Assembly: GCA_002407045.1 (NCBI GenBank)
Contig: DHKB01000058.1
Location: forward strand, 1-27,838
DNA from: Candidatus Bruticola papionis
GTDB taxonomy: Bacteria; Vulcanimicrobiota; Xenobia; Xenobiales; Xenobiaceae
DNA: 27,838 nucleotides
Direction of reading: 5' to 3'
Within the stretch, counting starts at the first letter, position 1. Each line of letters begins with the position of its first letter. Made by a program: the position numbers and the translations under genes. Positions 14,800-22,692 of the stretch are shown one piece after another. The notes under the pieces were generated by a model, which searched no databases, was not told the DNA's origin, and worked only from the letters and a program-made list of their open reading frames with translations.

Positions 14800-16236
14800 A
14801 TGCTCGCTAAAGATTGTGAAACTACCTTAGTAAATTTTGATGATTACTCTGTGCCTAGCACTGCAGAAAGGTTACATGCTGATTCTAGTATGAGAGGGCG
14901 GGGAGTAACCATTGCTTTTTTAGATTCTGGTTTTTACCCTCACCCCGATTTGGGAGATCGTATTGCTGCTTATATCGATTTAGGTGAAGAGACTCAAGAT
15001 TTAAATCCACATGCCAATCGCAATGGTTGGAATTGGCATGGCATGATGACTTCCGTATCTGCTTGTGGTGATGGCTCTCTTTCCGGCGGCCGCTATCGAG
15101 GGCTGGCTTCCGAAGCTAAGGTTGTGCTTATAAAATGCAGTCGCAACGGTATGATTTGCGACGATTTAATTCTAAAAGGTTTACATTGGGTGCGTGATAA
15201 CGCTGCCAAGTATCATATCAATATTTTAAATATTTCTGTTGGCAGCGATTTTGATCCTAAAGAATTAAATTGTGAGATTTCTCAAGCTTCGGAAGAGCTT
15301 GTGTCTAACGGCATTTTGGTTATCGCGGCCGCCGGTAACACGCGTACGCTGCCTCGTCCGCCAGCCAATGCTCCTTCTGTACTTACTGTAGGTGGTTGCG
15401 TTTCTCGCAATGCTTGCACTCCAGAAGAAGCCGAGCTATATTGCAGCAGCTATGGTGTTATCTTAGACTTGGTAGTTAAGCCGGAAATTATCGCTCCAGC
15501 TGCTTGGGTAGCTGCTCCAATTCTGCCCGGCACAGTGCAATACAAGCGAGCTCAATATTGCTATGACTTGGCAGTGACGACTGGCGGGCCTTTGCTCAAT
15601 TTGCTTAGCGAAGTACCTGAAGGCATAGGCTTGCCAGACAATTTATATCAACTCAGCCGCGAAGAACTAGCTAAAAAACTAGATAAATGGCTACTAGATG
15701 ATAAAGTTGTTGGTCGTCATTATCAGCATGTGGATGGAACTTCTTTCGCGGCTCCTACTGTAGCTGCTATTGCCGCTCAGATGTTGGAAGCCAATTCGCA
15801 ACTAACTCCAGCTGCTATACGCCAGATCTTTATGTCTACAGCCGACCGTGTTAATGGCAAAGACCTTCTAGCTCAGGGCTGTGGTATCGTTAATGCCAGC
15901 CGAGCTGTTGAGCAAGCCCACGAAGCTTGGACGCATGATCAAATTTGTGAGTTACGCCCTCCTTTGGTTTTAGATGGCAAATTGAGCTTCATCTTTGTCA
16001 ATTATTTTGCCAAAAAAGTCGAACTAATGGGAGACTTTAACGATTGGACGCCTCATCAGTACTATTTCCATGAAATGTTCGATGGCACCTGGAAAGTGGA
16101 AATTGATGCGCCGCCGCCAGGAAGATATCGTTACAAGTTCAGGGTAGACGAAAAAGATTGGTTTGAAGATCCTGCCAATTTATATCGCAAGCCCAATGTG
16201 TGGGGAAGCTACGACTCCATTTTGAATATCGCCTAA
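14800..16236 (+). CDS. subtilisin-family (S8) serine protease fused to a CBM48/AMPK-type glycogen-binding domain
   Basis: A 478-residue protein. Residues about 30-380 are an S8 peptidase with the catalytic triad Asp42 (AFLDSGF), His80 (WHGMMTS) and Ser315 (GTSFAAPT), plus the oxyanion Asn180 (AAAGN). Residues about 390-478 are an early-set carbohydrate-binding domain like that of AMPK beta subunits and branching enzymes: VELMGDFNDWTPH, then GTWKVEIDAPPPGRYRYKF and FEDPANLYRKPNVWGSYDS. No signal peptide or propeptide is seen, so it is probably cytosolic. The combination suggests a protease directed to glycogen-like polymer or to enzymes bound to it; this is inference. An insertion of about 60 residues before the serine motif is unassigned. 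The ATG has only weak AGAG upstream and follows a strong hairpin. The gene is single and shares a bidirectional terminator with gpsA. Confidence 0.93.
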   Translation: MLAKDCETTLVNFDDYSVPSTAERLHADSSMRGRGVTIAFLDSGFYPHPDLGDRIAAYIDLGEETQDLNPHANRNGWNWHGMMTSVSACGDGSLSGGRYRGLASEAKVVLIKCSRNGMICDDLILKGLHWVRDNAAKYHINILNISVGSDFDPKELNCEISQASEELVSNGILVIAAAGNTRTLPRPPANAPSVLTVGGCVSRNACTPEEAELYCSSYGVILDLVVKPEIIAPAAWVAAPILPGTVQYKRAQYCYDLAVTTGGPLLNLLSEVPEGIGLPDNLYQLSREELAKKLDKWLLDDKVVGRHYQHVDGTSFAAPTVAAIAAQMLEANSQLTPAAIRQIFMSTADRVNGKDLLAQGCGIVNASRAVEQAHEAWTHDQICELRPPLVLDGKLSFIFVNYFAKKVELMGDFNDWTPHQYYFHEMFDGTWKVEIDAPPPGRYRYKFRVDEKDWFEDPANLYRKPNVWGSYDSILNIA

Positions 16237-16238
16237 AC

Positions 16239-16283
16239 AAAAAATAAGCGCAACCTTCTTCGAAGAGTTGCGCTTATTTTTTT
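16239..16283. terminator. bidirectional terminator between subtilase and gpsA
   Basis: AATAAGCGCAAC pairs perfectly with GTTGCGCTTATT, and the inner TCTTCGAAGA is itself a palindrome. An A-run precedes and a T-run follows the stem, so it works for both converging genes. It overlaps the gpsA stop codon. Confidence 0.93.
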
Positions 16284-17280
16284 ATTCGAACTTTTGTGAA
16301 CGAGCTAATAAATTGATGATAGCTTGTTGCAAATCATGCTCACCAGACAAGATTTGGCAAGTCTCCTTGATAATAGGTGTTTCTATGCCCAAATTTTGTG
16401 CTAGTTGTAAGCAACTATTAGCTGTAGTAACCCCTTCGGCTACTTGCTTCATCTCTTGCATAATATCTGATAATTTGCGACCTCTACCGAGCATCAAGCC
16501 TACTTGGCGATTGCGACTTAAATCGCCTGTAGCTGTCAAAAGCAAATCTCCTAGACCGCTTAAACCTGATACGGTGGAGGAGCGACCACCCATAGCCATT
16601 ACAATGCGCCTAATTTCTATAAGAGCTCTGGTGAGAAGAGCGGCTCTAGCGTTGGCTCCCATTCCTGCTCCATCAACCATGCCTGCAGCTAAAGCAATAA
16701 CATTTTTTAAGACTCCACCCAATTCAACACCTACTATATCGGTAGAGGCATAAGCGCGGAAATACTTATAGTGATAAAGATTGGCAGCCAAAGAAGAGAG
16801 GCGCGGCACTGGAGAAGCTAAAGTAACGGCTGTAGGCAATTCTTTGATAACTTCTACAGCAAAAGAAGGGCCGGAAAGAACTACTATGCGCTCCAAACGT
16901 CCCAGCACTTCAGAAAGTACCTCAGACATACGCATAAGACTATCTTTTTCTAAGCCTTTGGCTGTGCTTATAATGACGCTTGAAGGGCTGACATTTTCTT
17001 TAACTTCTTCAGCTACACTGCGTACAGCTCCTGAAGGCACAGCAAAAACGATAAAATCGGCTCCTTTGACAGCATCTTTAAGATTATATTCAACTCCCAA
17101 ATCGCCAGGATCACATAAGCGCATATCACCAAAATAACGAGCATTAAATCCTGTCTTGATGGAATCTAAATCTATGGCGTCGCATCCCCATATAACTACA
17201 TCGCTGCCGGCTTTCTGTAAGTGCAGGGCTTGTGCTGTGCCCCAACTTCCCGAACCAAGAACGGCAACTTTATAGCTCAT
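16282..17280 (-). CDS. gpsA: NAD(P)-dependent glycerol-3-phosphate dehydrogenase
   Basis: GpsA reduces dihydroxyacetone phosphate to sn-glycerol 3-phosphate in the cytosol, the first step toward phospholipids. The 332-residue protein opens with the Rossmann motif VAVLGSGSWGTAQA (residues 5-18). It carries FAVPSGAVR, the STAKGLE and SGPSFAVEV signatures, and the catalytic GGVLKNVIALAAG with its lysine. Near the end VAEGVTTANSC is also typical. Length is normal. The ATG at 17280 has GGAGA 12 bases upstream. It is a single gene with a terminator shared with the subtilase; together with the FakA/FakB fusion it covers both substrates of phosphatidic acid synthesis. Confidence 0.97.
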   Translation of the reverse strand: MSYKVAVLGSGSWGTAQALHLQKAGSDVVIWGCDAIDLDSIKTGFNARYFGDMRLCDPGDLGVEYNLKDAVKGADFIVFAVPSGAVRSVAEEVKENVSPSSVIISTAKGLEKDSLMRMSEVLSEVLGRLERIVVLSGPSFAVEVIKELPTAVTLASPVPRLSSLAANLYHYKYFRAYASTDIVGVELGGVLKNVIALAAGMVDGAGMGANARAALLTRALIEIRRIVMAMGGRSSTVSGLSGLGDLLLTATGDLSRNRQVGLMLGRGRKLSDIMQEMKQVAEGVTTANSCLQLAQNLGIETPIIKETCQILSGEHDLQQAIINLLARSQKFE

Positions 17281-17471
17281 AATCAGAAAATATCTCCAAA
17301 AAAATCTTTACTAGCGTGGCGGTGAGGCTTTTCCATTACTGAGCCTGGCACCTTCTACTGCTTATAAATATGGCCTCGCATTTAAAGGCAAAAGACCAAG
17401 CGAGTTAATTCGCCGCCTCGACTTTTGTACCCTATCTAAAAGAACTCAAACATCAGCAAAATTGTGTTTCT

Positions 17472-17509
17472 AAAAAATATAGCCGCCATAAAGGCGGCTT
17501 TACTTTTTT
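17472..17509 (-). terminator. terminator of the 3D-domain gene
   Basis: AGCCGCC (17481-17487) pairs with GGCGGCT (17493-17499) around a five-base loop. On the minus strand the stem is followed by ATATTTTTT, three bases after the 3D gene. The plus-strand side also has a T-rich tail, so it may work both ways. Confidence 0.88.
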
Positions 17510-17512
17510 GGG

Positions 17513-18118
17513 TTACTCGGTAACTGTGACCGTAACGGTGCGCACTCCCCACTGAGAGCACTGGGCATTGTTTGGTAGCCAAATATCTATTTTGTTTCCG
17601 TAAATGCCACCACCGGTATCTCTGGCTTCACCCCAGCCGTAACCGGGAACATATATTTTAGAGCCAATAGGAATGACGCTAGGATCGACAGCAATACAAC
17701 CTGGTCCGGTATAGTGTCCGCTGGCTGTGCGCCCATTTAAACAGTAGGCGTAAGCCGTTACCGTAATCGTACGGCCCTGAGGTTCAGGAGCGGCGACTAT
17801 TTTGTATTCGGCACTGGTTTCAGCTCCGCGAATAAATGAAGAAGCTAAAGAGTCAGCAATTTTAATATGGTTGCTGTTATTTTGACGAGCTTTATTCTCG
17901 TTTACTTTAACATCTTCTATATCTCTTATTGTTTCGACTTCAACAGTCTCTGCATTAACTCTATTGGGCAGCAAGCCACTTTCGTTAGGCGATACAGACA
18001 CTAGAGAAGGTGCCGGAGGCATATTTCCCAGATCTTGACTGCAAGCATTCTGCGCTAAAAGCAGAATAGGCACAACCCAGATACATGCCACCAACACATA
18101 AGCCCAAAGCTTACGCAT
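17513..18118 (-). CDS. secreted 3D-domain protein, probable peptidoglycan-acting
   Basis: A 201-residue exported protein. The start is the ATG at 18118, with AAGGAG six bases upstream; the open frame 14 codons further up lacks such a site. Residues 1-28 form a signal peptide (MRKLWAYVLVACIWVVPILL). Residues about 29-110 are low complexity and probably a flexible linker. The C-terminal 85 residues are a 3D domain (named for three conserved aspartates): VTAYAYCLNGRTASG, CIAVDPSVIPIGSKIYVPGY, ARDTGGGIYGNKIDIWL and the end WGVRTVTVTV. The fold is the double-psi barrel shared with MltA-type lytic transglycosylases and Rpf-like wall proteins. Here it has no G5 or LysM partner domain. A single gene before an AT-rich gap. 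Confidence 0.92.
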   Translation of the reverse strand: MRKLWAYVLVACIWVVPILLLAQNACSQDLGNMPPAPSLVSVSPNESGLLPNRVNAETVEVETIRDIEDVKVNENKARQNNSNHIKIADSLASSFIRGAETSAEYKIVAAPEPQGRTITVTAYAYCLNGRTASGHYTGPGCIAVDPSVIPIGSKIYVPGYGWGEARDTGGGIYGNKIDIWLPNNAQCSQWGVRTVTVTVTE

Positions 18119-18160
18119 TATGGTCTCCTTAGTTTTCTCTATATCCCATCTCTTTGCCAA

Positions 18161-18525
18161 GGAGATGAAATCTATGAATTAACAGCTTTTTTCGCTAATT
18201 TAAAGCTAAAAAACAACAAAACCTTAAATAAGGTTGATATACTGCATATTTTCTAATAATTATAGTCCAATCCTGCAATAAATCCAGCCTATAAAATATA
18301 AATTAGTGTAAAAATGTAAACATTTTGCATATATATTGTCTGTTTTTAAACAAAAATTTTAAAGAAAGCTACAAAAAATTAACCTAATAGAGTAACGCTA
18401 GAAAGATAAATCAGCCTATTCTGGGGAATTTCTTTCGGAAAAAACGTAAAAATTGTCCATACAATAAATGGTTAAATGTCTATATTTATTGCTATTTATG
18501 CCTAAAATATTGCTATTATTATTTG
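18161..18525. other. AT-rich gene-free stretch
   Basis: I find no supported ORF here on either strand. Visible elements are a hairpin AACCTT-aaat-AAGGTT (18220-18235), whose minus-strand copy runs into a T-rich tract, an AGCTTT/AAAGCT pair (18184-18206), and a perfect inverted repeat AAAATGT-aa-ACATTTT (18311-18326). On the minus strand TATAAT is present about 140 bases before the 3D gene but lacks a -35. It probably holds the promoter and a long leader of the 3D gene. I looked for the c-di-AMP (ydaO) riboswitch, common before 3D genes, and did not find its conserved blocks. Confidence 0.5.
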
Positions 18526-18568
18526 CAAAAAAAATAGCCGACCTCCACTGCAGTGGAAGTCGACTATT
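18526..18568 (-). terminator. terminator of htrA
   Basis: A long stem centred on CCACTGCAGTGG (18545-18556) with outer pairs AATAG/CTATT and GAC/GTC. On the minus strand it is followed by nine T, 23 bases after the htrA stop. Confidence 0.9.
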
Positions 18569-18590
18569 CTAGAGCTTACATAAGTAAGCT

Positions 18591-19850
18591 TTAAGGCTCT
18601 CTAAACTGGCGGAAGAGAGAAGAGGGTTGCTCTTCCAACTTCACACTGACTTCTTTTTCGGTACCATCGCGCCAAAGCTTTATAGTCACTGTGGAACCAA
18701 CTTTCAGAGAACGCATAAAAGATTGCAACTCTGAAGCCGTAGGAGTCTCTGTGCCATTGATACTTACTATAACGTCGTTGCTCTTGAGGCCACCTTTGCT
18801 TGCAGGACCATTGGGCAAAACTTGACCTACAATAACGCCTTGAATGTTTTTGTCTAAGCCTAAGTAGTTGCGAGCTGGCTGATTTAAATCGGCCATGGCT
18901 ATACCAAGGTAAGGGCGAGAAACTCTGCCATGATCGCGCAATTCTTTCATTACCGTATAGGCAGTTTCTGCAGGAATAGCAAAGCCAATGCCTTGAGCTG
19001 AACGGATAATAGCAGTATTTATACCAATAACTTCGCCTTTAAGATTGATAAGCGGCCCGCCGGAGTTGCCAGGGTTAATGGCCGCATCAGTTTGCAATAA
19101 GTTTCGTAAGTCGACATTACTGTCACTTAAAGTACGATTCCTGGCTGAGAGAATACCCAGAGTAGCCGTTTGACCGACGCCCAAAGGATTACCTAAAGCT
19201 ACAACCCAATCTCCAATACGCATACTCTCTGAATTGGTCAAAGAGGCTGTAGGGAAAGAGCGCTCTTTATTGGCAATACGCAAGATAGCCAAGTCGGAGA
19301 CAGGATCGGTACCAATAATTTGCGCGGAATGCTGACTCTTGTCACTTAAAGTCACTTTAATGGATTTGGCACCACTGACAACATGGTTGTTCGTTAAAAC
19401 TATGCCATCAGAGCTGACAATAATGCCTGTTCCCATACCGCGAGGAATTTCCTGAACTTGGTAATCGAAAGGATCAATAAAGCCAAATCCATGGGTGCTA
19501 TAAACTCTAGTAGTCATAGTTGTGTCTATGTTGACTACCGCAGGAGCAACTTTAGCTACTGCATCAGCTACAGCGCTGCTGCCCTTAGGCATAACGGCAT
19601 TAGATTTGGAATTGTAATTGATACTGAACTCAGAATCAGACTTGCCCTTATTCTGCTGCGTGAAATTATCGCTAGTCTCTGTAGTCGTCTGAGGAGTCTC
19701 AACCTCTTCTTTTTCCATGGAAATTTTGATGGAGGGACTACAATATACGATTATAAAAACTAAGAAAGCGCCTATGAATACGCCGGCGATGCCGCAAATA
19801 ACGGTAATTGCAGCGCTGCCATGCGGATTTTTTCTAATCTTATCGATCAT
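18591..19850 (-). CDS. HtrA/DegP-type serine protease with one PDZ domain
   Basis: An S1C protease that degrades or refolds misfolded proteins outside the cytoplasm. The 419-residue protein has a cytosolic N-terminus, one membrane span (about 14-37), a linker rich in Thr, Ser and Asn (45-90), the trypsin-like domain (about 92-300) with catalytic His156 (TNNHVV), Asp186 (SDLAIL) and Ser263 (GNSGGPL), and one PDZ domain (about 305-405) with YLGIAM and GGLKSNDVIVSINGTE. This is the membrane-anchored, single-PDZ layout common in Bacillota. The start at 19850 has AAAGG six bases upstream. It follows rsfS by 69 bases and probably shares its transcript. The signal of envelope stress could come from the HAMP receptor upstream, but there is no direct evidence. 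Confidence 0.97.
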   Translation of the reverse strand: MIDKIRKNPHGSAAITVICGIAGVFIGAFLVFIIVYCSPSIKISMEKEEVETPQTTTETSDNFTQQNKGKSDSEFSINYNSKSNAVMPKGSSAVADAVAKVAPAVVNIDTTMTTRVYSTHGFGFIDPFDYQVQEIPRGMGTGIIVSSDGIVLTNNHVVSGAKSIKVTLSDKSQHSAQIIGTDPVSDLAILRIANKERSFPTASLTNSESMRIGDWVVALGNPLGVGQTATLGILSARNRTLSDSNVDLRNLLQTDAAINPGNSGGPLINLKGEVIGINTAIIRSAQGIGFAIPAETAYTVMKELRDHGRVSRPYLGIAMADLNQPARNYLGLDKNIQGVIVGQVLPNGPASKGGLKSNDVIVSINGTETPTASELQSFMRSLKVGSTVTIKLWRDGTEKEVSVKLEEQPSSLFRQFREP

Positions 19851-19919
19851 ATCAAACCTTTCATAGCTTCCGGAATTGTTTTAAGGCAACTACCTAGGCT
19901 TACGGCTGAGCTAGTAAAT

Positions 19920-20300
19920 CTAGGCTTTCTCTTCTTTGTTGGCTTCTTCGGCATCCGGAGCGTAAACTATAGGAGCGGATTTCCACATACCTTCTAAGTT
20001 GTAGAAGCTGCGCTCGCCGCTGATAAACAGATGTACGATTACAGAGCTGTAGTCCATTAGGGTCCAAGCGTTATCATTTTTGCCCTGAATGGACTTGGGC
20101 TCAATTCCCTGTTCTGATAGCATTTTATCGATATTTTCAGCGATATCGCGCAATTGGTTGCGAGTAGGAGCATCGCAAATAACGAAATAATCGCAAAGAA
20201 CTGAGTCCTTACTCATATCCAAAACAACTGTATCTTTACCTAGCTTTTGATAGCAAACGTCGGCAATTGCTTTGGCCATATCTAAAGAATTTGCAAACAT
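19920..20300 (-). CDS. rsfS: ribosome silencing factor RsfS
   Basis: RsfS binds large-subunit protein L14 and blocks joining of the ribosomal subunits during starvation. The product contains the full domain: VVLDMSKDSVLCDYFVICDA, the NQLRDIAENIDKML helix, and WTLMDYSSVIVHLF, ending with the WKSAPIVY segment. The last 11 residues are acidic. Two starts are possible: an ATG at 20339 with no ribosome binding site, and the chosen ATG at 20300, which gives 126 residues and the normal N-terminus, with GAGG 14 bases upstream. It is followed by htrA; the small membrane protein lies 178 bases upstream. In many Bacillota rsfS is beside nadD and an LCP gene; here it is not. Confidence 0.93.
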   Translation of the reverse strand: MFANSLDMAKAIADVCYQKLGKDTVVLDMSKDSVLCDYFVICDAPTRNQLRDIAENIDKMLSEQGIEPKSIQGKNDNAWTLMDYSSVIVHLFISGERSFYNLEGMWKSAPIVYAPDAEEANKEEKA

Positions 20301-20477
20301 ATCGTCTCTTTTTACCTCTTTCTCTTGAAAAAAACTCATAGAATGATAGAAAAAACAGCGCTTATTGTCAAACTAAGCGTCTAAAACGGTCGTCATAAAA
20401 GCACACATAACGAAAACAAGCAACGTAAGCTACTCACATATTTTCTTATTGCATATGTGAAACTAATGAGCGCTAAG

Positions 20478-20630
20478 CTATAAAGAACTAGGCCATAGCA
20501 AAAGCAAGAGTCCGATAACGGCAGATACCAAGGCTAATACCAATAAAATGATAGGATTACCCTGCTGAGGAATGTCAGGCAATTCATCTACACTTATATT
20601 ATTGTCTGAAGTGAACACCGTGTTCATCAT
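20478..20630 (-). CDS. 50-residue single-span membrane protein
   Basis: A short frame of 50 codons on the minus strand. The first half is polar (MMNTVFTSDNNISVDELPDI), then PQQGN, and then a 20-residue hydrophobic span (IILLVLALVSAVIGLLLLLW) that ends in PSSL. This is the layout of a tail-anchored or single-span small protein, with the polar half outside the span. AGGA lies 11 bases before the first of two ATGs, a spacing similar to several genes here. It lies 85 bases after the HAMP receptor and 178 bases before rsfS on the same strand. Small membrane proteins often modulate a neighbouring sensor or transporter; that is inference. No family recognised. Confidence 0.6.
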   Translation of the reverse strand: MMNTVFTSDNNISVDELPDIPQQGNPIILLVLALVSAVIGLLLLLWPSSL

Positions 20631-20714
20631 AACTTGTTTTATCCTAAAGTGAAAATGCTTCTCAGTTAGAGTTCAATTAGGGAAAAAAATTTCCTTATTA
20701 TTTATTTTTTTGCT

Positions 20715-22412
20715 CTAAATGAAAGGATTGCTGCCTCCAGTTAAGACTATCTCAGCTAGGGCCTCTCGAATCATGCTAATAAGCTCATCATCAGCATTGG
20801 GAATGATAATTTGGATCACACCTTGCATGGAAGCGTAAGGCACATTTGTATGTTCTGTAGCCTCCAAGACTATAGCAGAAACATCTTCTCCGCCTGGAAC
20901 ACCGCGTAACCTATTAACTGCGTGCTGGTTGCCGCCATCCATATCGTTAAATTCGACCATTACCAAATCTACTTTGGCATAGGAGGTGATTTCCAGCATT
21001 TCGCCTATAGTGGAAGCATAAAGAACGCTGAAACCTTCATCTTCTAGAATGCGACGCAAGAAAGGATAAGAGTCTTCGGTGCCTCCAGTAGCAATAAGAG
21101 CCGTTTTCCCGGCGCCTAGACGACTGAGTTTATTCACGTAGTCTAATTGTGAATTATTTAATTCGCCACCTTGAGCTAAGCTGTAATCTTCCTGGAAAGA
21201 TACGAAGGAGTTGTCATGGCCTTGTTCCTGACTCTCCTTACTAGTAGACTGAGAAGAGTTGGGTTGAGAAGATTCAGGATGCTTAGGAGCTGGGGCTGCC
21301 ATAGCAATAACGGTTTCAGAGTCTGGTAAGAGACGGTTTTTATAATATTGGGGAGTCGAGGAGGAAGCAGAAAGATCGCGTTCATTTAATTTAGGGGAGG
21401 CACCGTTTATAGGCAAATCGCCTATAGTTGGGCAAGAACCAACGTCTATATGCTCTGACTCGTTGACTCGATCTTGTAAAGCTTGCTCGGCTGCACTTAA
21501 AGTGCGCATATGACGTACCAACTCATTGATACTCATAGAGAGCTGTCCCAGCTCGTCTATATCTTCAACTTTTGCTTGGCTTTCAGTGTCTCCGGCTAAC
21601 ACTCCATCTACGAAGTTGCGCAGGGCGTGAATGCGCTCGCGTTTTTCTGTTTCTTCGGCTTGTGAAGAAGCTATAAGCTTTTGAATATATTCAGAGAGAC
21701 GATTTAAGCGAGAAGCAGCTAAACCTATTTCGTCGGCACGGTTTTGGTCAGCTCTGGTCTCTAATTTGCCTTGGGCCATTTGATCAGCTACTTCAGCTAA
21801 GTTGAGCAATGGATTGCCGTAAAAATAAGATACAAAAGCTGTAAAACCTAAGGCGCCGGAGATAAGAATAAAGACTAAACCTAACAGTTGACGCTTTAAG
21901 CCGCTGAAAGCTGCTGTAAGTTCATCTGTTGTAAGGTAAACTCTTACTATACCTAAGCTACTATCTGAAGAACGCACTGGCACAGTACTAACCATACAAT
22001 CGGTCTCTCCAGAAGTTTCCAAGCCGCTTTGAATAACGGACAGCCCTAACGCTTTGCGTGTTTGCTCATCGTTTTTGATAGAACCTATTTCCGCCGACAA
22101 GGAACTAGCTTTCACTTTACCTGCACTGTTGAGCACTTCCAGAGCGCTTACACCCTTTTGCTCAGCTAACACAGAGACACTTCTTTGCAATTTGGCAGAT
22201 TTTGCATAATTGCCTGGGTCGTCCAATGAATCGGCACTCATAGCAGCCAAGCATTCTCCCAATGATTCGCTGCGCATAGCTAAAGAATGGGTGAGAGAAA
22301 GTTGCTCGCCTCCCTTAATGACGGCAAAACAGAAAAAAGCAAAAAACACCGTTAAGGGCAGCAAAGCCAAAAGCATCTTAATTTTAAGCGGAAAAAACTT
22401 ATTTTTAGGCAT
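20715..22412 (-). CDS. membrane receptor with tandem HAMP domains and a degenerate receiver-like domain
   Basis: A 565-residue protein. Two membrane spans (about 13-33 and 176-198) enclose an extracellular region of about 140 residues that may be a single-Cache-type sensor. A HAMP domain follows at about 199-251 (DEIGLAASRLNRL), then a second HAMP-like repeat at about 262-314 (DELGQLSMSINELV). Residues about 318-434 are low complexity. The last 120 residues resemble a response-regulator receiver domain (TALIATGG, DLVMVEFNDMDGG), but the usual acidic pair is missing and the phospho-acceptor aspartate is replaced by glutamate (Glu487). There is no histidine kinase, methyl-accepting or cyclase domain. 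It may signal by protein contact. The start is uncertain: an ATG at 22412 and a TTG at 22430 both lack a ribosome binding site. The 50-residue protein follows. Confidence 0.87.
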   Translation of the reverse strand: MPKNKFFPLKIKMLLALLPLTVFFAFFCFAVIKGGEQLSLTHSLAMRSESLGECLAAMSADSLDDPGNYAKSAKLQRSVSVLAEQKGVSALEVLNSAGKVKASSLSAEIGSIKNDEQTRKALGLSVIQSGLETSGETDCMVSTVPVRSSDSSLGIVRVYLTTDELTAAFSGLKRQLLGLVFILISGALGFTAFVSYFYGNPLLNLAEVADQMAQGKLETRADQNRADEIGLAASRLNRLSEYIQKLIASSQAEETEKRERIHALRNFVDGVLAGDTESQAKVEDIDELGQLSMSINELVRHMRTLSAAEQALQDRVNESEHIDVGSCPTIGDLPINGASPKLNERDLSASSSTPQYYKNRLLPDSETVIAMAAPAPKHPESSQPNSSQSTSKESQEQGHDNSFVSFQEDYSLAQGGELNNSQLDYVNKLSRLGAGKTALIATGGTEDSYPFLRRILEDEGFSVLYASTIGEMLEITSYAKVDLVMVEFNDMDGGNQHAVNRLRGVPGGEDVSAIVLEATEHTNVPYASMQGVIQIIIPNADDELISMIREALAEIVLTGGSNPFI

Positions 22413-22466
22413 AATAACGTTCTGCGCCAATTCGCGCCGAGTTGATAAAAGCCTACAAACTTTCTA

Positions 22467-22494
22467 ATAATATTGGGTTCTGCTCAGTTGTTCA
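22467..22494 (-). promoter_or_regulatory. candidate promoter of the HAMP receptor
   Basis: Minus strand: TGAACA (22489-22494), a 16-base spacer and TATTAT (22467-22472). The -10 is good, the -35 matches four of six. It would start a transcript about 50 bases before the receptor's start codon. Confidence 0.35.
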
Positions 22495-22555
22495 CCATGG
22501 AAACAGATTATGGCTTCTTCACAATTGCGTGAAATTGAGCTAAAATCAGGCGTAT

Positions 22556-22583
22556 TTGAACCGTTTCTATTAGTCGCTATTTT
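22556..22583 (+). promoter_or_regulatory. candidate promoter of mutS2
   Basis: TTGAAC (22556-22561), a 16-base spacer and TATTTT (22578-22583), each matching four of six consensus bases. It would give a leader of about 100 bases containing the hairpin TTGCTCT/AGAGCAA (22647-22663). Confidence 0.35.
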
Positions 22584-22692
22584 GGGAAAGAGAGCCATTT
22601 TCGGCTTCTAATCGCGGCCGGGAAATAAAGCGGTTGAGTATTTTTTTTGCTCTTTCAGAGCAAGCATACGATATTTTTGAAGGACTAAAAAT

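Noticed and set aside
16268..16753. 161-codon plus-strand frame inside gpsA
   Set aside because: It is antisense to conserved gpsA motifs and begins inside the terminator.
18119..18300. c-di-AMP (ydaO) riboswitch before the 3D-domain gene
   Set aside because: Such genes often have it, but the conserved G-rich and GGGGA-type blocks are absent.
20640..20714. Terminator of the HAMP receptor
   Set aside because: The GGAAA/TTTCC hairpin has its T-rich tail on the plus strand, not on the minus strand where the gene is read.
22510..22611. 33-codon plus-strand frame before mutS2
   Set aside because: It has only a weak GGA before the ATG, overlaps the candidate promoters of mutS2 and the HAMP receptor, and has no recognisable feature.
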